A stretch of DNA of 64,000 nt, taken from assembly GCF_002699205.1 (NCBI RefSeq), contig NZ_PABT01000044.1:1-64000 (forward strand), written 5' to 3'. Origin of the DNA: Allomuricauda sp. (lineage in GTDB: Bacteria; Bacteroidota; Bacteroidia; Flavobacteriales; Flavobacteriaceae). The notes under the pieces were generated by a model. It was not told the DNA's origin and did no database searches. It saw only the letters and a program-made list of their open reading frames with translations. The position numbers were made by a program, and so were the translations under genes. Within the stretch, counting starts at the first letter, position 1; the number at the start of each line of letters is the position of its first letter. Shown here piece after piece: positions 1 to 7,908 of this stretch.

Positions 1-701
1 CCGTTCAGGTTGTCGGTGGCGGTGATCAGGATGTCCTCGGTGCCACGGGCCTTGATATCGGTGAGCACCGACATCCAGAAGGCCGCCGATTCGTTCTTGC
101 CCAGCCAAAGGCCGAGCACTTCCTTTTTTCCGTCCCTGCGCAGGCCCACGGCCACATGGACGGTCTTGTTGATCACCTTGGAGGATTCCCTGACCTTGAA
201 GACGATCCCGTCCATCCATACGATCAGATAGACCGGTTCCAAGGGTCGGTTCTGCCAGGCAACGATGTCCTCCGCCACCTTTTCGGTTATCCTTGATATG
301 GTGGAAGTGGAAATTTCAAAATTATAGACCTCGCGTATCTGTTCCCCGATATCGCTGTTGCTCATCCCCTTGGCATATAGCGATACGATGACATTTTCGA
401 TGCCGTCCACCATATTGCCCCGCTTGGGGACGACCATGGGGTTGAAACTGGCATCCCTGTCCCTGGGGACGGATATCTCGGACTCCCCGAAGGAGGTACG
501 CACCTTCTTTTTGGAGTGCCCGTTACGGGAGTTGCCGTCCTTGGACCTCTGGTGCCTTTCGTAATCCAGATGGCCGTCCAGTTCCCCTTCCAGCATCTTC
601 TCGATACCTCGTTTCTGGAGTTCCTTGAGAAAACCGTTGAGCTCGTCTCCCGATTTGAACTGCTTCAGGAAATCGTCGTTGAACAATTCTTCTTTCTTCA
701 T
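1..701 (-). CDS. IS256-family (mutator-type) transposase, C-terminus cut by window edge
   Basis: Reading the minus strand from ATG at 701-699 gives an open frame of 233 codons to the window edge. The N-terminus (MKKEELFNDDFLKQ) is followed by stretches typical of IS256/mutator transposases: RGIEKMLEGELDGHLDYE, then SKDGNSRNGHSKKKV, a DGIENVIVSLYAKGMS block and VYLIVWMDGIVFKVRES, whose Asp in WMDG is the first residue of the family's DDE triad. GLWLGKNESAAFW follows. The second Asp and the Glu lie partly or wholly outside the window. The usual full length is about 400 residues. It lies just downstream of the serine recombinase gene on the same strand, so the element appears to have landed at or near the ICE end. 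Terminal repeats were not resolved. Confidence 0.9.
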   Translation of the reverse strand, partial: MKKEELFNDDFLKQFKSGDELNGFLKELQKRGIEKMLEGELDGHLDYERHQRSKDGNSRNGHSKKKVRTSFGESEISVPRDRDASFNPMVVPKRGNMVDGIENVIVSLYAKGMSNSDIGEQIREVYNFEISTSTISRITEKVAEDIVAWQNRPLEPVYLIVWMDGIVFKVRESSKVINKTVHVAVGLRRDGKKEVLGLWLGKNESAAFWMSVLTDIKARGTEDILITATDNLN

Positions 702-728
702 AATGTGCAAATATTTAAAATTAGACAA

Positions 729-760
729 AAAATTAGCGGGGGCATGCCCCCGCTAATTTT
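729..760. terminator. Perfect 32-bp palindrome between recombinase and IS256 transposase
   Basis: Positions 729-744 pair without mismatch with 745-760 (outer AAAATTAGC, inner GGGGGCATGCCCCC). It begins one base beyond the recombinase stop codon (761-763, minus strand) and ends with T-runs on both strands, so it can act as a bidirectional terminator. It could equally be part of the left end of the IS256 element, since it is 28 bp upstream of the transposase start. Termination is the likelier role. Confidence 0.6.
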
Positions 761-1450
761 CTATTTACACACTTTATGAGATAGTCCTATTTTCTTTTTG
801 TGCTTTTTGCAATAAGCTTTGCCCAAAGCTTGTTTCTTGTCCCAAAATAGATTTCCACATTCAATACACTTTCTTCTGCCTTGGTACGCCAAATATTTAT
901 AGAGGGTCTTTTTAGAACCAACATCAATGAGTTTCATGATTTCCTCTATACTCAACTTGTTATCCCTGTAGTATCGTTCTGCCAACATTGCTTTGTTCAA
1001 TGCCTGTTTACTGAGACCAGGCTTCCGACCAATTTTCAATCCACGTCTTCTTGAGCTTTCCATTCCTGCCCGTGTACGTTCAATAATTATATCTCTTTCT
1101 AATTGGGCAACCGATGCAAATAAGTTGAAGATAAACCTGCCGTGTGGGGAAGTGGTATCAATGAAACTTTCCTGAATACTCTTGAAATGGATGCCCTTGC
1201 GATCAAAATCCTCGATGAGTTTGGTCAGATGTGAAAGGCTTCTGGCGATTCGGTCCAGTTTCCAGACTACGAGAGTGTCACCTTCACGCAAAATGGATAA
1301 AAGTTCATCAAGACCCTTTCGTTCCGCTTTTGCTCCAGATGAAATATCGGCATAGATGTTCTTGGGTTTGATTCCTTCCTTCAAAAAGGCATCCACCTGT
1401 AAATCGTGTTTCTGTGATTTTGTACTCACTCTTGCATAACCGAACTTCAT
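761..1450 (-). CDS. Serine recombinase (resolvase/invertase family) with C-terminal Cys motif
   Basis: 229 residues from the ATG at 1450; a longer frame exists upstream but MKFGYARVSTKSQ is the standard family start. The catalytic Ser9 and Arg7 are in YARVST, and DTLVVWKLDRIARSLSHL carries the conserved arginines of the catalytic domain. A long E helix (LERDIIIERTRAGMESSRRRG) leads to a helix-turn-helix (LSIEEIMKLIDVGSKKTLYKYL). The last 40 residues contain CIECG and YCKKH, a possible small zinc-binding tail unusual for plain resolvases. It may be the integrase or resolvase of the ICE, being the last gene after the mobilization genes on the same strand; an invertase role is also possible. Which role applies is inference. 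Confidence 0.9.
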   Translation of the reverse strand: MKFGYARVSTKSQKHDLQVDAFLKEGIKPKNIYADISSGAKAERKGLDELLSILREGDTLVVWKLDRIARSLSHLTKLIEDFDRKGIHFKSIQESFIDTTSPHGRFIFNLFASVAQLERDIIIERTRAGMESSRRRGLKIGRKPGLSKQALNKAMLAERYYRDNKLSIEEIMKLIDVGSKKTLYKYLAYQGRRKCIECGNLFWDKKQALGKAYCKKHKKKIGLSHKVCK

Positions 1451-1475
1451 CTTAGGGGTAAAAAAGGGTATATAA

Positions 1476-1526
1476 GGTAAACTATTTAAGTGTACCGAAA
1501 AAGTAAACTCTTTAATCAGTGAACTC
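1476..1526. promoter_or_regulatory. Repeat cluster upstream of serine recombinase, candidate res/att site
   Basis: GTAAACT at 1477-1483 and 1503-1510 (as GTAAACTC) and GTGAACTC at 1519-1526 form direct repeats. The longer versions at 1476-1489 and 1502-1515 share 12 of 14 bases. The first also pairs with AAGTGTACC at 1488-1496 as an imperfect palindrome. Resolvases typically bind such repeats immediately upstream of their own gene, so a res or crossover site is plausible. It lies 26-76 bp upstream of the start codon and could also overlap the promoter. No binding evidence is available. Confidence 0.35.
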
Positions 1527-1627
1527 GTTTTACAATGAAAGTTCAATAAAACGGTGGTTAAAATGTGTTTTCTCACAGAATCTTGTTTCAATAGCAAATG
1601 GTAAAATCAAGAACACCGTTTTACGCT

Positions 1628-3220
1628 TTACATGTCCTTAATTGGCTGTACCTCTCTGTGAATTTTATTAAAATTCGATTTTAATTCTTGCGATGTTTTG
1701 GAGATGGTTTTGGGTAGACTCCGTTGAATTTTTGGCATTTTAAACCGTAGCTTCCTGTCCTCCCCATCAAAGAAGACCACAAATTCCCCTTGTCGCAATC
1801 TATAGAACGCATCCGCACGGGTCTTGGCCACTTCCCGTTCACTTTGCGTCACCCGGGTATCGAAATTAAGGTTATAGCCTTTGTTCACGCTCTTGGACTG
1901 CTTTTTTACGATTTCAAAGAAGCGTTCGTAGTATTTGGCGGTATCCGGGTCATTGGCCTTGCCAAAAAATTGGTAGGACAGATTGCTCAATATGGCCTTA
2001 CTGGCCTTGTCCCCGTATAGCATATCATTTTGGATCTTGTCCTGGAGCACATAGACCGTAGCAATATCATAGCTCCGCAGTGTGGCCGGTATCCGATGCA
2101 TATTTAATAGACGTATGGTGGAAGCCTCTTCGATAAGGAAGAAAGAGGTCAAACGTTTCCGCTCGCTCATCTGTTTGGAAATGGTATGGATAATTGTTGC
2201 AATGATGGGAGAAAGTGAGGTTTCCGTTTTGGGGTTGTTCACTATGGAGATAACGGAGGGATTTTTAGGGTTATTGATATCCAAGGACACCTCATCTGCG
2301 GATAGCGCCATGAATATTTTCCGGGTACTGATTTTTTTAAAGGCATTGGCGAGGGTACTCTTCACCCCTGCGGTCTGCCTATCGGAATCCACCCCACTGA
2401 TAAAGGCATCGGCCATGGCCTTGGAAGTCAGGTCGGCACATAAGAAACGTACCAACTGCGCCGTATCGAGGAATTGATAGAGAGCTATCATATGCGGAAT
2501 GGTACAATAGTCTGGAAAGTCTTCCTTCAAACGCCAGATCAACCCTCCTATTAGCCCCTCCACGGCATCCTGAAAGAATTTGGAAGTGCCTGTGGCACCA
2601 CTTTCTTTTAGTTCCAGGAGGTTTTCGAGAAGGACACGGGAAATCTCGTGGACACTTTCTTCATCGGGCAAATACCGCGGGGCAATGGGATTCACCCGAT
2701 GGTAAATGGGGTCAAAGGAAACGATGTGGAACTTTCTATCAGTCCCTTTGAAGAGTGGATAGGCCATTTCCGTAATCTCAAAGTTTTTGTAATCGTGCAT
2801 TACCCCACAAAAACGATTGTCCGCAAAATGTTGGAAAAGATTGTAGACCACACTTTCGGTCTTTCCACTGCCTGCCGCCCCTATGATGGAAATGCCTCGT
2901 CGGATATTGTCCAACACCACTTTGGACCCCTTGGCCTGCAGCACCAATCGATATTTTTTATCAATGGTATTGGCTTCTTTGTTTGGGATAAAGACATAAT
3001 ACAGGAGGTTTACAAATCCCCAGGGCAACAAAACATAGAGTATTGTTCTCAGGAAAATGCTCATTTCCAATAGAAAGAAAAGAGCTGTCACCACTCCAAG
3101 GACTAACAGCCATGACAGGATAAACCCATAACGGAAGTACTTGACCAAAAGAAAAGAAATCAAGCTTCCCAATGGAAGCACCAGCAAAACCATATGTATA
3201 ATGAAAGCAGTCAACATCAT
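1628..3220 (-). CDS. Type IV coupling protein (VirD4/TraG-like, MobC)
   Basis: This inner-membrane ATPase would link the relaxosome to the type IV secretion channel. The N-terminus has several membrane segments in the first 80 residues (MMLTAFIIHMVLLVLPLGSL, then FILSWLLVLGVV). A Walker A motif GAAGSGKT follows at about residues 114-121, and SFFLIEEASTIRL fits Walker B. The T4CP region FDPIYHRVNPIAP and RQTAGVKSTLANAF also fit. I chose the start at 3220, which follows the relaxase stop by one base; a start at 3262 (MSNGPS) would overlap the relaxase by 41 bp. It forms an operon with the relaxase and bfmA. Length, about 530 residues, is usual for Bacteroidetes MobC-type coupling proteins. Confidence 0.9.
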   Translation of the reverse strand: MMLTAFIIHMVLLVLPLGSLISFLLVKYFRYGFILSWLLVLGVVTALFFLLEMSIFLRTILYVLLPWGFVNLLYYVFIPNKEANTIDKKYRLVLQAKGSKVVLDNIRRGISIIGAAGSGKTESVVYNLFQHFADNRFCGVMHDYKNFEITEMAYPLFKGTDRKFHIVSFDPIYHRVNPIAPRYLPDEESVHEISRVLLENLLELKESGATGTSKFFQDAVEGLIGGLIWRLKEDFPDYCTIPHMIALYQFLDTAQLVRFLCADLTSKAMADAFISGVDSDRQTAGVKSTLANAFKKISTRKIFMALSADEVSLDINNPKNPSVISIVNNPKTETSLSPIIATIIHTISKQMSERKRLTSFFLIEEASTIRLLNMHRIPATLRSYDIATVYVLQDKIQNDMLYGDKASKAILSNLSYQFFGKANDPDTAKYYERFFEIVKKQSKSVNKGYNLNFDTRVTQSEREVAKTRADAFYRLRQGEFVVFFDGEDRKLRFKMPKIQRSLPKTISKTSQELKSNFNKIHREVQPIKDM

Positions 3221-3221
3221 A

Positions 3222-4256
3222 TTAGATTTCAATGCCTCCTGAACGGATGGCCCGTTCGACACCTTGTTTGAGCTTCATCAGGGTCTTATAGGCCAACTGC
3301 ACCTTGTTGGTCGGGATGTTGGGAATGGTGACTCCCCCCTTGCGCAATAGCTTCAGGGCCAGTTGCTTTTCGTTGTTGGACAGTCCCATCAAAAGGGCCA
3401 CAAACTTTTTGGGATCCTGTCGGTATAGTTTTTTCGTACCATATTTTTCTATGAAGTTTCGGTCATAGGCGAACATGCGGTCAAAGGTCTTTTCCGCAGC
3501 TTGGTAGAATTGATCCCGATGGAAACCCTGTTTGACCTTTTTGCCCTGGAGGATGGTTTCGGAAGCCTTGAACTTGCTTCCAGGGGATAGGCTGTAGGTA
3601 TTGGTCACATCCTTTCGGCTGACGATGATATGGATATGGGACTGCACCCCTTCCTTTTTCGTCCCCTCCACGATCATTTGGCCGTTGATCTTATGGGGAG
3701 CCTCTTGCGCCAGGCGTTGGATTTCCTGTTGAATGGTCTTTGGGTTGCCTTGGATTTCGCCCCGTTCCACCTTGGCCAGGTCATTACGGAGTTTGGCGAT
3801 TTGTTTGCGGTACGGGGCATTTTCCTGCACCTGTTTTTCAAAGCCCCGAAAGCTGCGTTCGTGTTCGATTTTCGCATAATATTTGATATCATCCACGGTA
3901 ATCTGTCTATCCCGATAAAAGGAAGCGGCATAATCCTTCATGATTTCCCGGGTGTATTTTCTAAGTGCTTTTGGATCATTGCTGATTTGTTTGAGTTCCC
4001 GTTGGCTTGGACTTACCACAATGGAATAGAACTTGGGTTCATGTTTTTTGAGTTTGGCGGTATTGCCATCGATTTCCGATATGACCTTTTCAGGGGGAAT
4101 GGTATTTTCGTTCTGGTCAAAAAAGGCCTCCTGTTTCTCTGGTTCCAAATCTTGGTTCTCTTTTTCCAAATAGGCCACATAATCTTTTACGCTACCGTGA
4201 TAGGTTTCGAAGCCTTTTCCAATTTTCTGTGCTGTGATGGTGATGTACATGGTCAT
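3222..4256 (-). CDS. Relaxase/mobilization protein, MobB-like (DUF5712-type)
   Basis: 344 residues. The predicted role is to nick the transfer origin and pilot single-stranded DNA. The central SHIHIIVSRKD (His207, His209) is the HUH-type histidine cluster of relaxases, and YAKIEHER lies upstream of it at about residue 128. The central part, roughly residues 130-190, is charged and coiled-coil-like. It overlaps the bfmA stop by ATGA, which supports the start at 4256 and translational coupling. The family assignment follows the arrangement BfmA - MobB - coupling protein seen in Bacteroidetes elements and the overall sequence pattern. The catalytic Tyr is not certain; Tyr4 near the N-terminus is a candidate. 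Confidence 0.8.
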   Translation of the reverse strand: MTMYITITAQKIGKGFETYHGSVKDYVAYLEKENQDLEPEKQEAFFDQNENTIPPEKVISEIDGNTAKLKKHEPKFYSIVVSPSQRELKQISNDPKALRKYTREIMKDYAASFYRDRQITVDDIKYYAKIEHERSFRGFEKQVQENAPYRKQIAKLRNDLAKVERGEIQGNPKTIQQEIQRLAQEAPHKINGQMIVEGTKKEGVQSHIHIIVSRKDVTNTYSLSPGSKFKASETILQGKKVKQGFHRDQFYQAAEKTFDRMFAYDRNFIEKYGTKKLYRQDPKKFVALLMGLSNNEKQLALKLLRKGGVTIPNIPTNKVQLAYKTLMKLKQGVERAIRSGGIEI

Positions 4257-4801
4257 AGATTTTGAAGGGTACGTTTATAGTTTTCCAGTTCCCCTTCGGT
4301 GATGTCCAATCGCAGATAGGGTTTTCCAAAAGAGGGCTTAACCATAGTGATATTCTCAACCACGTAATGGCTTTCCTTTTTGAGCATCCCCATCTTGTCC
4401 ATGAGTCGCTCATAGCGAATTTTAGGAACCGTGATTTCTATCGGTGGCTCCTGTTTCGAGGGCCTTTGTTCCATCTTTGGTATTTCCTGTTTGACCTTTT
4501 GTTGCAACAAAGCTTCCAAAATGGCATTGGTGGGTTTAGTCTGTGTAATCTCGATATCCCGGATAATGGCGATGGAGGCCTCGGTGCGTTTGATAGCCGT
4601 TTGGGTCAGTTTTTGGTTTTTGAGGATTTCCTGGAGAAAACTTTGGTCCATACGGTCCGAAGGAACAAAGCCGTGCCATTCAAAAAAATCCATGACGGCT
4701 TCCAAAGTATGGGAGTAGGTCTTTCCCACTCTTTTGGAAAACTGCTTGAACCGTTGCGCCGTATGGCGTTTGAATCGTATGGTATAAAATCGTTCAATCA
4801 T
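4253..4801 (-). CDS. bfmA: BfmA/BtgA-family mobilization protein
   Basis: 182 residues from MIERFYTIRF; an in-frame ATG at 4837 would add 12 residues. The N-terminal segment TIRFKRHTAQRFKQFSKRVGKTYSHTLEAVMDFFEWHGF is typical of BfmA/BtgA relaxosome accessory proteins, a ribbon-helix-helix-like DNA-binding region. The C-terminal half carries a segment IRYERLMDKMGMLKKESHYVVENI. It is the first gene of the bfmA-relaxase-coupling protein operon and faces a cluster of inverted repeats at 4880-5040, its likely DNA target. Identification is from the characteristic N-terminus plus gene context. Confidence 0.85.
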   Translation of the reverse strand: MIERFYTIRFKRHTAQRFKQFSKRVGKTYSHTLEAVMDFFEWHGFVPSDRMDQSFLQEILKNQKLTQTAIKRTEASIAIIRDIEITQTKPTNAILEALLQQKVKQEIPKMEQRPSKQEPPIEITVPKIRYERLMDKMGMLKKESHYVVENITMVKPSFGKPYLRLDITEGELENYKRTLQNL

Positions 4802-4879
4802 CCTTGTCTTATATATAAATGGGTCATTATCTATCACTGTTTATAGGTCTTGCCACGGGTTTTGACCCATTCTTAATTT

Positions 4880-5040
4880 TTCAGGCAACCATTGGTGTTT
4901 ACTATCACCCCAGTGGATATGGGCTTTGCGGAGCAAATGGAATAAGTAGCACCGCCTTGGCGTGCTACCCTCTCGCTATTCCGTTTCCCCGCGCACACGG
5001 GGAAATCACAATACCTATCCCAAGGTATAGGCCTTGACAT
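4880..5040. other. Candidate origin of transfer (oriT): cluster of inverted repeats
   Basis: Several inverted repeats are packed just upstream of bfmA. GGTG/CACC lies at 4894-4909. An outer stem GGAATA/TATTCC (4939-4944, 4977-4982) encloses GTAGCA/TGCTAC (4946-4968) with CGCCTTGGCG at its centre. TTTCCCCG/CGGGGAAA with a 6-nt loop lies at 4984-5005. ATACCT/AGGTAT lies at 5011-5028, followed by CAAGG/CCTTG at 5021-5036. Nothing in the stretch looks coding. An oriT beside the mob operon is the expected arrangement. The nick site cannot be placed. Confidence 0.5.
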
Positions 5041-5136
5041 CTACAATAACACTAAAGGGGGATTTTAAGACTTTGAAAAGACTGGTTTTGGAAAAAATGC
5101 AAGGAAACCGCCCAAGGGCTGTATATCTTCAATGAA

Positions 5137-5161
5137 AAAGGGAACCTACGTAGTTCCCTTT
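5137..5161 (-). terminator. Intrinsic terminator of the ssb-radC genes
   Basis: AAAGGGAAC (5137-5145) pairs perfectly with GTTCCCTTT (5153-5161) around a 7-nt loop. On the minus strand the stem is followed by a T-run (5135-5139). It lies 29 bp past the radC stop and separates the ssb-radC pair from the oriT-like repeats. Confidence 0.75.
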
Positions 5162-5189
5162 GCTAAAATAGTGGCATTTGCTACTGCAG

Positions 5190-5639
5190 CTATAATACTC
5201 CCTGATCGGCAAAACTGAAGTATTTCCCGTCAGGGGCGATGATGATATGATCGAGGACCTTGACATCGAAGAGCTGGGCGGCCCGTTGGATTTTGTGGGT
5301 GATGTCCCTGTCCGGTTGGCTGGCCTGCAGTTTCCCACTGGGGTGATTGTGTGCGAGCAGGATGCCCACGGAGAGGGTCTTGAGCACCACGGCAAAGAGG
5401 ATGCGCAGATCTACCAAGGTTCCCGTGATTCCGCCCTGCGAGATTTGATAGATGCCCTTGACCTTGTTGCTGTTATTGAGCAGGACGATCTTAAAGGATT
5501 CGTGGACGGCGATGGTGTCGGTGTTCCATGTTTGGTAGAGCAGTTCCGCGGCATCCTTGGAGGATTTGATCTGTTTCCAAAAGGGGGCTGGGATGCGTTC
5601 TTTATAGCGGATATGGATTTCGTTGACATGTGTTTCCAT
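5190..5639 (-). CDS. radC: RadC-family JAB-domain protein
   Basis: 149 residues, a JAB/MPN domain without the N-terminal helix-hairpin-helix of full-length RadC. The zinc-binding JAMM motif is intact: HNHPSG (His97, His99) with Asp110 in SQPDRDIT. VGILLAHNHPSG and LDHIIIAPDGKYFSFAD are classic RadC blocks. Short RadC proteins are common passengers of Bacteroidetes conjugative elements, often beside ssb. They are thought to act in anti-restriction or DNA processing, although the biochemical role is not settled. It lies 83 bp downstream of ssb on the same strand and precedes a good terminator, so the two are probably co-transcribed. Confidence 0.9.
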   Translation of the reverse strand: METHVNEIHIRYKERIPAPFWKQIKSSKDAAELLYQTWNTDTIAVHESFKIVLLNNSNKVKGIYQISQGGITGTLVDLRILFAVVLKTLSVGILLAHNHPSGKLQASQPDRDITHKIQRAAQLFDVKVLDHIIIAPDGKYFSFADQGVL

Positions 5640-5722
5640 GATGATGGTATTAGGGTGCTGATGAAAAAAAGAGGGCGGAAGTTTTTAGCTGCCCCCCCTC
5701 TTAAGGCATCGGCTCGACCGCA

Positions 5723-6148
5723 CTAGGCAGTTTTGGCCGTTTTAGGGTTCTTGGTCTTTGAAGCCGTTTTTTGGCCTTTTCCCTTTTCAGGGGCTGGCTC
5801 GGTTTCTTGGGATTCCTTGCCTCCCAACAGGAGGATCTCGGTGGCCACGATCTCGGTCACATAGACCTTGACGTCCATTTCATTGGTATAGCTACGGGAT
5901 ACCAGTTTGCCCTCGATGGCGATTTCCTTGCCCTTGTGGGCATACTGTTCGATGACCTCCGCCCTTTTGTCCCAGGCGACCACGTTGTGCCATTGGGTGG
6001 ACTGTACTTTTTCCCCTTGGGCGTTCTTGTAATACTCATTGGTGGCCATGGCAAAGCGCACGGTTTTGCTACCGCTTTCCAGCACGGCCACTTTGGGATC
6101 GTTTCCGATGTTCCCGATCAATTGGACTTTGTTTCTCAATGTACTCAT
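5723..6148 (-). CDS. ssb: Single-stranded DNA-binding protein
   Basis: 141 residues. MSTLRNKVQLIGNIGNDPKV is the standard start of Bacteroidetes SSB, followed by the OB-fold (VRFAMATNEYYKNAQG, TQWHNVVAWDKRAEVIEQY, GKEIAIEGKLVSRSY). The acidic-aromatic tail of housekeeping SSB is replaced by a Lys/Thr-rich tail (about residues 110-141), so docking of host repair proteins may be lost. This is typical of plasmid or ICE copies. It probably coats the transferred strand on entry to the recipient. Its neighbour radC is downstream, and a small basic ORF lies directly upstream. Confidence 0.92.
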   Translation of the reverse strand: MSTLRNKVQLIGNIGNDPKVAVLESGSKTVRFAMATNEYYKNAQGEKVQSTQWHNVVAWDKRAEVIEQYAHKGKEIAIEGKLVSRSYTNEMDVKVYVTEIVATEILLLGGKESQETEPAPEKGKGQKTASKTKNPKTAKTA

Positions 6149-6159
6149 GATTTAAAAAT

Positions 6160-6327
6160 TTAAAGATTAGAATTATATGAAGCCCTATCCGACAGGGCGT
6201 TGAAAACTGATTTACTTATTATATCCAGAGCGTTTTCCTTTTTGTTTGTTTTTAACTTTTGAAGTGCTCCCGTTTTATTGTTTTCGTAAGATTTCATCGT
6301 TCTTGGTTTAAATGATTTACTTCCCAT
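6160..6327 (-). CDS. Small basic protein, 55 aa, unknown
   Basis: ATG at 6327-6325 opens a 55-codon frame ending 11 bp before the ssb start codon. The product (MGSKSFKPRTMKSYENN... ending DRASYNSNL) is Lys/Asn-rich, with one amphipathic stretch NALDIISKSVFNALSDRA, and has no membrane segment or signal peptide. An internal Met at residue 11 is an alternative start. The tight spacing to ssb suggests co-transcription. I do not recognise the family, and a chance frame in AT-rich DNA cannot be excluded. Confidence 0.4.
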   Translation of the reverse strand: MGSKSFKPRTMKSYENNKTGALQKLKTNKKENALDIISKSVFNALSDRASYNSNL

Positions 6328-6678
6328 AGGGCCGTCACGTATCCTTTTTGTTGCTGATGGTGGTACAACCTTCAGGCTTGTACAAGGGCGTATAAAAAGC
6401 GAAGCGGCTTTATGCCGCCCGCAAGGCTGGATGTTGTTGTTTTGCCGTCAAAAAGGAAGCACGGACGGCTTGGGCAAGGGAATCAAGAACGGGAAATACG
6501 AAAGGAATGGGAGCAACGGAAAAATCAATGGAAGCACATGGAATTTCAAGCCTATTTCAAACCAATATCTTGTATGTGGTCGAAGAAAAGTTCTCTTAAT
6601 ACACTCTTTAAGGAAGGTAAAACTAGTTAGGATCATTAAATTCAGCATATCCACCCAGAAATCTATCTATTGAGCTAA
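6328..6678. other. Gap without a recognised gene
   Basis: This 350-bp stretch separates the ssb cluster from a sigma-factor remnant. A plus-strand frame of 80 codons (6431-6673) exists, but its Lys/Gly/Ser-rich product resembles nothing I know and shows no domain. The region probably contains promoter DNA for the minus-strand ssb group and decayed coding sequence upstream of the sigma remnant. Confidence 0.4.
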
Positions 6679-6849
6679 AAGGATGGGGGAACCAATACTA
6701 AAATCGCGGATCATCTCAACTTCTCGGTTAAGACCGTTGAGAGCCAGATGACCCGTGGCTATATCCGCATTCGAAAAAAGGCCGGGGAAAAACCACAAGA
6801 AATCTTGTTCTTTATGTTCGGTTTGCCAACTGGGGATTCTAATGCTTAA
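6679..6849 (+). pseudogene. Remnant of an ECF sigma factor (region 4 and C-terminus)
   Basis: The frame is open from 6679 to the TAA at 6847-6849 and has no start codon, with a stop immediately upstream (6676-6678). It translates to KDGGTNTKIADHLNFSVKTV followed by ESQMTRGYIRIRKKAGEKPQ, then a hydrophobic end. This is the sigma-70 region 4 helix-turn-helix of Bacteroidetes FecI-like ECF factors: a TxxEIA-like helix, LNxSVKTVExxM recognition helix, and basic tail. Region 2 and the first half of the gene are missing. Its stop overlaps the end of the convergent lipoprotein gene. It is probably a leftover of an earlier gene cluster. Confidence 0.6.
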
Positions 6850-7343
6850 GGAGCTTCTATTAGGGAGCCCCTAAACCGGCCCTCGGTGATCCGCAAAAAA
6901 TATTCTATGCTCTTTCTGCCCTGGGCCTCTGGGAACAATTCAAGCTCAAAAGTACCGGTCACCGTTCCACTGGACTGGTCATAGGACTCCACCACAAAGG
7001 CGGCCTTTTCCGGTTCCTGTAAGGTGTATTGTGCCACGATGGCATCCCCGCCGAGGGTATCATAGTAGATGCCTTTTTCCTTGGCAACGGTATAGCTGCC
7101 CGCACCTTGAAACTTCACCTTGACCATCAACACCCCATTATCGAGTCCTTCCCCTATGGCCAAGAAGACCAGGGTATCGTTCTCAATCAGCTGTAGTTCA
7201 GTGATACCTTCCCATAGGTCATCGTCCTTTTGGGCCATAAAGGTGTTATCGGACAAGGTTATTTCGGAACCGTCATCGGAATCACATCCAAAAATGAACA
7301 ACACGATGAAAAGGCACAGGTATGGCAATCGTATGCGCTTCAT
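6846..7343 (-). CDS. Lipoprotein, 165 aa, unknown function
   Basis: The N-terminus MKRIRLPYLCLFIVLFIFGC is a lipoprotein signal peptide with the lipidated Cys20, followed by Asp/Gly/Glu-rich residues (DSDDGSE), a pattern seen for surface-exposed Bacteroidetes lipoproteins. The body reads as a beta-rich domain (TLVFLAIGEGLDNGVLMVKV, GTVTGTFELELF) reminiscent of small DUF6252-like lipoproteins, but this family call is weak. It stands alone between a sigma-factor remnant and an empty stretch. Function is unknown. Confidence 0.75.
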   Translation of the reverse strand: MKRIRLPYLCLFIVLFIFGCDSDDGSEITLSDNTFMAQKDDDLWEGITELQLIENDTLVFLAIGEGLDNGVLMVKVKFQGAGSYTVAKEKGIYYDTLGGDAIVAQYTLQEPEKAAFVVESYDQSSGTVTGTFELELFPEAQGRKSIEYFLRITEGRFRGSLIEAP

Positions 7344-7908
7344 GGGGCTTTTTCTTTTAGATGGTGGGATGGTGGATGGGTTGCTTCTATTTCGGCATGG
7401 TTATCTTATAGCCTGTTCAGGGACAAACTTGTCGTGAAAATCTTCAGCTGGCAATGTAACCAGTAGGTTAAAGATAGGGACTTGCCCAGTCATTGCAAAT
7501 CAAGCATCAGGTGTTCCCATGATTTATCCCATTGTTCCTTTCATCGAATTGAAAGCGATTTATTTGGAGGAGTATTATGATCCCTTTAGTTTCGGTATTC
7601 ATCCCGATGGGACGGATTCCTCACTTTATAAGATTCCATGGTTTTCCCAAAATATGGCAGCCTGCCGTCCCGTAACCGGAAAAACGAATTCATTTACCCG
7701 GGTCAGTTGTCGGGGGCGGGCTGTTCTTTTAAGGTCTCTCATTGACCATTTCTTTCCACGGAACACTTTGAGAAACCTGTCATTGGGTGACCTCTTGGTG
7801 TTACATACGTAACCTTAAATTGCCAAATGTACCTTAGGTCTGTCCTATTGGCCCAAACACCTCATGTTCATTTAAGTTGTACCGTCAGAACTATTTCTTA
7901 TCGGCGCG
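7344..7908. other. Gap without a convincing gene
   Basis: A 565-bp stretch. The only sizeable frame is on the plus strand (7519-7812, 97 codons), starting MIYPIVPFIELKAIYLEEYY. It has no recognisable domain, no plausible neighbours on that strand and a residue mix that looks random in its second half. I see no repeats or strong hairpins. The right part probably holds the 3' region of the alpha-CTD-like gene and the left part the promoter of the 165-aa lipoprotein. Confidence 0.4.

Noticed and set aside
6431..6673. 80-codon plus-strand frame upstream of the sigma remnant
   Set aside because: Composition does not look like a protein of this genome, and there is no recognisable motif or regulatory signal.
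7519..7812. 97-codon plus-strand frame
   Set aside because: No domain, no signal peptide, no neighbours on that strand and a random-looking second half.
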